Positions 59,773 through 64,000 of a stretch of DNA of 64,000 nt are shown piece after piece; within the stretch, counting starts at the first letter, position 1, and every line of letters starts with the position of its first letter. This DNA comes from Diplonema papillatum (lineage: Eukaryota; Euglenozoa; Diplonemea; Diplonemida; Diplonemidae): NCBI GenBank assembly GCA_030068145.1, contig JAPJBO010000597.1, positions 1 through 64,000 of the forward strand, in the 5' to 3' direction. The position numbers were made by a program, and so were the translations under genes. A model generated the notes under the pieces. It was not told the DNA's origin. It saw only the letters and a list, made by a program, of their open reading frames with translations, and did no database searches.

Positions 59773-61208
59773 GCATTGCGGAACGCATAAAAATGATGCA
59801 AACGTTTACGACGATCCTCTGTACGTCTGAATGCCACCTCAACACAAGATACGTTGTCGACAACGAGCCTCGCGGCGGTTATACGCCGATCACATCAAAC
59901 CCAACGGTAAACGCAACCTTGCCCAGCACCAACCAACAGCCCCCGGGTGGACTAGTCTGGCACGAGCTGCCGACGGAAGTAGAAAGGAAAGCATACCCGC
60001 GGTACTAAGACTTCGTTCCTCCCCCCTGCCCCCCTTACACATTGCACTCGCGCGTTTTCTATACATTACCCGTCCTTTGTCTGCCGCGAGGCGCGCGCCG
60101 CGATAGCCGCAGGCACGCATACCATCCGTTTGGTTCGTTCCATTTTATCTACTTCGTTGAGAGTTCAGGTCCTTGAACTTCGGGATTTCCCCCCTTTTTT
60201 TGTTGCACCCGCCCGGCGCAAAACGCGAAATTCACCGCAACAAGGTGCTCACCGACCTCGTTGTGTCCCATTTCTTGTTTTCCTAAATACAAGATTGTCC
60301 GTTTGCTGAAGGTCATCCGCCCCCACCTGGCTTCAAGAAGTTCCAAGGAAACTGTCAGTCGAACTAAATAGCGTGGGGGACCCAAGACTAAATTCAAAGC
60401 GAATCTCTTCTTGGTGTCGGTCGCAACACTTACAAACCCGGCTAGCCGTAGTTAAAGTGTATAATCATACCCACTTCCCTCATACTACCGCCTCACAGCC
60501 TCAATGGTCAACCGGAGACCCTTAACCACCGAACCTTTAAACCACAATAAACGCTAAAGATTGAAGCGCAGGCCTGGCTGCGTGGGCGCATGAAGCTCAT
60601 TTATGCCGATGAAGCGATTCCTCGCAAGGGCACCCGCGCGGCAGTGCGAAGGGTTTCTGAACTGTCTTTTCGAGAAATGGGGTCAAAAGCTTCCCCAGCA
60701 AAGACTAACTAACGCCAGATACGCAAACCTTTTCGAACGCTGCACACGGGTATCCAGAACTTGACCTCTAACTATCCGGTTGCACTGAGCAGTATCCGGA
60801 TCTGAAAGCTGAAGACGTTGTAACACTTTACCGCGACAAAAGCCACGAACCGGGTTCAGCTTGCACTGCAGTTGCAGTAAAATTGTGTCTTGCGCTCGAC
60901 CCCAAGGCCAAGCACTGCACGCACCCCCCCACTAAAGTGGCTATGCTTCCCAACTGATCTAACTGCGAGCTTTTCTGATAGCTTATCCCGTACGGCGACC
61001 CAGCCGGCCAAGAACACACCCGAATAGCAGGCCCTTCAGTGTGAAAGTAAGCTAGCCCGACACTCCGGGACGAGTGGGGGCAGGTTGCGTTGCCATGAAA
61101 ACGTGAAACGACCGTTTTCAACATCGGACAATCTAGAAGAGTACCGGGGATGGGAGCAAAAAGGGGTCGGAAGTGCGGACCCTTTTCGCGAAGGCTCCCA
61201 GAATGAGG
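59773..61208. other. No gene seen; weak module C
   Basis: A weak C module at about 60505-60560. A frame at about 59831-60106 has no domain. Confidence 0.4.
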
Positions 61209-61878
61209 CTACTGGGGGGGGTCAAATACAATAGGTATAATATTGTATTTGCTGGGGGAGAATAGAGAAAACCGGGTTTTCAAAAAAGTCCGAATTTCGA
61301 CACATAGTCAAATACAATATTATACTGGTTTTGGGTTTTGGGCCACCTTGGGGGTTAACAATGGAGGAAATTTGGCAAAAACGTTGCGGAACGGAAAGAG
61401 CTATCCCTGGCATGTATCGGCACCTTTGCTACACTCGATATAGCCTAAAATCTGACCCCCAGGTGGCACTTCAGACTTTGGAAAACCACTCCGCCAGGAA
61501 TCGAACCAGCACCCTCAGCACCACATGTGGGTGTGGGAACCGCTGGACCACGTGCTAAAAAAAAGCGGGCCATTTCTATTCGGGTTCGGGTGGTTCTCAG
61601 AAATTATTGAATCCGAATCCGAGGAAAATGCCATCGACAGCGAAATCAAGCTGTAAGATTGGACTCCCGGCTTCAGGAGCGTTCCACATTGAACTTCTCT
61701 CGAAAAAGAAGCTGCTCTCGAGTGGGGAAGCCCGTGGAAACCCCTGCAAACCCCCACTGAGGACAAATAATATTGTATTCCAAGACTATGCTCACCAAAA
61801 CCCCCTTTTCAGCGTACCTATTGTATTTGCCAATAATATTGTATTTGACTACCTACAGTATTTGACCCCCCCCAGTAG
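61209..61878. mobile_element. 670-bp TIR element with CAAATACAATA motifs and a tRNA-like segment
   Basis: Perfect inverted ends of 21 bp beginning CTACTGGGGGGGGTCAAATA. AATACAATA/TATTGTATT motifs cluster near both ends. On the minus strand at about 61490-61556 lies TGGTCCAGCGG, 40-45 bp later GGTTCGATTCC: perfect matches to tRNA internal promoter boxes A and B, although the stems do not pair. No protein-coding capacity recognised. Confidence 0.75.
61486..61558 (-). pseudogene. tRNA-like sequence with intact A and B boxes, stems broken
   Basis: Box A TGGTCCAGCGG and box B GGTTCGATTCC on the minus strand. The T stem (GCTGG against CCTGG) has two mismatches and the acceptor ends are not complementary, so it is a decayed tRNA or a tRNA-derived SINE head rather than a functional tRNA gene. 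Confidence 0.4.
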
Positions 61879-62324
61879 TAGAGCACGCTTCTAAAATAAG
61901 GAACTTTTGCACGGGAACTGCGTACGACCGCGGCCGACGGTGCGTGACGACCCCAACGCCCCGGAACGCTCTGCAGCTGCGCCCCTGCCGCACTGACCCT
62001 CTTACGTCGTCAGTCCAGGTACTAGGTTTGCCACAGCTTCAGCTTCCCCCGGCGTTAAGTGGGTCCGCCGATATATATCTTTCCGGTAAGTGAAGAGACC
62101 GGAAACTCCCCGGAGAGATGGTCCTGCACTCTAACTCGTCTCTCTCTCTCTCTCTCTCTCTCTCCTTCCCCCTCTCTCTGCGTCTTCCGCACGTTGCACG
62201 GGACCGACCCTTCCCAGGGAACCGTTCTCTCCTCATCTGTGGCAACGTTGTAGTGTGTGCCTGCGCGAAAAAAACGTTCGCTCTCCCTCGAACTGCTACC
62301 CCTTCCCCCCCGTTCGTGTAGGAA
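61879..62324. other. Intergenic with promoter-like module and (CT)n
   Basis: GAGATGGTCCTGCACTCTAA then CTCGTCTCTCTCTC (about 62112-62165) resembles the third 5'-flank copy of the globin-kinase gene. No gene follows that I can identify. Confidence 0.4.
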
Positions 62325-62600
62325 GAGACACGGGATCTGGATGTGAATATGGAAGTTGCCATTCGCCGAAGCTGGTCAACCGGGCCTGATACACCCGATG
62401 CGCCCTGAGAGTAACTCACGCATTCCTCTAGACTGGGTTCTGGTTTAAAGGCGTGTTCAGCCATAATCCATCCAGTGGTAGCATTACGGCGCTGTCCGAT
62501 CGATCAACCGTAGGCACCAGTGAAGTGAACTGTAGACACCAGGGACTAGCAACAGGAACCCCTCGTATTACCCAACGCAGGTGCTTCAGAAGCAGTTGGA
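62325..62600. repeat. Dispersed repeat family L, rearranged copy
   Basis: GTTCAGCCATAATCCATCCA (complement of 31865-31885) next to GTGGTAGCATTACGGC (same direction as 32080). Confidence 0.5.
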
Positions 62601-63359
62601 AGGGCGAAGGTCGAGCTTGTTGCTGGTGAGCTAAGAACAAAATGCGACGGTAACACAAACCTCCCCGGGAGCCCCCCAGGCCATCTTCAATGGTTCGCGG
62701 CGGAGAAGACTCCTCGAACACCGTCGTGGGTTGCATTTTCTGCGACCAAGACTCGTGTTCCACCGAGTGGCTGTGCACGTTCGGATCTTGACAACCCTCC
62801 CTCCCTGACTCCCGAGTTGACACCGCACGCCAGTGCAGCAACGGGTGCAGCATTAGGGCGCGAAGAGACCAACAAAAACATGTGTGGCCATGATCGTCGG
62901 GCCAATCCTCCTTCTATTCCTTTTTCCACGAAAAAGGACCGTTTTCACGAGTGACAGGTGCGTGCCCACCCCCCTTTGCGAGTTGCGGAGACCATCTTCT
63001 TTATGGTAACAAACGCGTTTGTCGTTATTAAAAAGAGACGGTCGGCAGCGTATCGCGTTGTTCACCTATCAAATAGGAACTACACTTGTCCCAGGAGATT
63101 TTGACCATCCCACCTTAGAAAAAGTCCAAAAGTCCGCCCGCCCAGCCTCCAGCAACTGTTCTGTGAGATGGGGTCAGGGGGGGGGCGAAGTTAGTGCGGT
63201 CACTGGTAGCACTCCCCCTCCTGGCTACTGTTGCGACTTCAATCCATTTTTTTTTTAGAGTGGGCAAAGAGAAACGATGACTGCGCCTGCATAAGCAACC
63301 CGCAACGCGATCTTCTCGGTGCTAAACTTCCTATATATTCCCGCAGTGCGTGCTTGTCT
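62601..63359. other. No gene seen
   Basis: Intergenic; frames overlap on both strands without domain. Confidence 0.35.
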
Positions 63360-63521
63360 CTTTTTTTTTGTATAAGCACCCGCTTTGTAGGAAATGCTTG
63401 AGGAGACTGCCAGTTGCGATGGATCAAAGGAGGTAAATGTGCTGTAGCCCACACGAAACACATGTAAATCTGGGTTTAGTGGCGGGCGTAAGTGTTCAAC
63501 AAAAAAGACCCACTTTGTTGG
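63360..63521 (-). mobile_element. SINE-like family A copy lacking the head
   Basis: Poly(T) at 63360-63369 then TATAAGCACCCGCTTTGTAG through to AAAAAAGACCCACTTTGT; the head third is absent. Confidence 0.75.
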
Positions 63522-63739
63522 TGTGATCGGTATAACCATGGGGTACTACGGGGGAACTACGGGGAACTGGCCTTGGGGTGTCCTTTTTTTTTTTGGTGGT
63601 TCTTGAGGGGCATAGGTCTCATGTTTCCCTCAGACTGCGGGGGCTTTGGAGTTAGTTGAAGGGTTTGGGGCTTTTTGGGGGTGTTGGTGGACAGGGGCGC
63701 CAGGGGTCTTCAAACCGGCGCGTTTAAATTTAGGGAAAA

Positions 63740-64000
63740 CGACAAAGTGGATTCTATATAACTGGATTACGACAAAGTGGATTATAATCCACTTTGTCGC
63801 CAATCCACTTTGTCGCCTAATCCACTTTGTCGCCCCGTATGACGGACCTAAGCTCACTTTTGATGGTTTCAATGAACTCAAACAGCTCAAAATAGTCACT
63901 TTCCCTGTGGGAACTTTTTGTGAAAGGGTCCCCCTATATAATTCATGCCGGTTGTCAGAAGCGACAAAGTGGATTATCAAAAGCGACAAAGTGGATTATT
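63740..64000. repeat. Cluster of CGACAAAGTGGATTA motifs in both orientations, reaching the window end
   Basis: Forward motifs at about 63740, 63770, 63962 and 63983; three inverted motifs at about 63784-63834, one forming a perfect palindrome with the motif before it. Probably the end of a TIR element continuing beyond the window. Confidence 0.7.

Noticed and set aside
61486-61558. Functional tRNA gene
   Set aside because: A and B boxes are perfect, but the T stem has two mismatches and the acceptor arms do not pair.

Overview
The window is eukaryotic nuclear DNA. A kinesin-1 gene has four GT-AG introns, the other clear genes are isoprenylcysteine methyltransferase and two eukaryotic-type protein kinases, and most of the remaining sequence is microsatellites, minisatellites, SINE-like elements, MITE-like elements with terminal inverted repeats (TIRs), and rRNA-derived fragments. 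Coding regions have strongly G/C third codon positions and are widely spaced and intron-poor. This fits a repeat-rich microbial eukaryote such as an alga or other protist, but I cannot name the lineage. All positions were read by eye, so ends of degenerate repeats may be off by several bases.

Layout. 1-870 (minus strand): zinc-finger ORF that looks like the first ORF of a retroelement. 1.6-18 kb: mostly dispersed repeats, two MITE-like elements, an antisense 28S rRNA-derived fragment, a 42-bp minisatellite and one small candidate gene (13116-13361). 18.8-19.7 kb: ICMT/Ste14-like gene followed by an internally deleted copy of itself. 21.4-40.3 kb: a unit bounded by a near-identical inverted repeat of about 1.6-1.7 kb (21443-23045 and 38576-40257). 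Inside it lie the most unusual gene of the window, a single-exon 942-residue protein combining globin, PH, CAP-Gly and AGC-type kinase domains (23684-26512), and a five-exon kinesin-1 heavy chain gene (32312-38197). Outside its two ends lie degenerate pieces of 28S rRNA (left) and 18S rRNA (right). 42.15-43.2 kb: a kinase with an N-terminal myristoylation/palmitoylation signal. 43.3-64 kb: almost entirely mobile-element debris, including two abutting 1.2-1.3-kb TIR elements, a LINE reverse-transcriptase remnant and several MITE families.

Themes. (1) The globin-kinase suggests gas or redox sensing wired to phosphorylation at membranes or microtubules; a microtubule motor gene lies 5.8 kb downstream, which may be coincidence. 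(2) That gene is a duplication hotspot: its 5' flank is triplicated, a truncated globin copy precedes it, and its 3' end is repeated downstream and carried inside both arms of the inverted repeat. (3) Two SINE-like families (A and B here) share the same head and tail and all recognised copies lie in one orientation. (4) Two kinesin introns end in enormous microsatellites placed at the 3' splice site.
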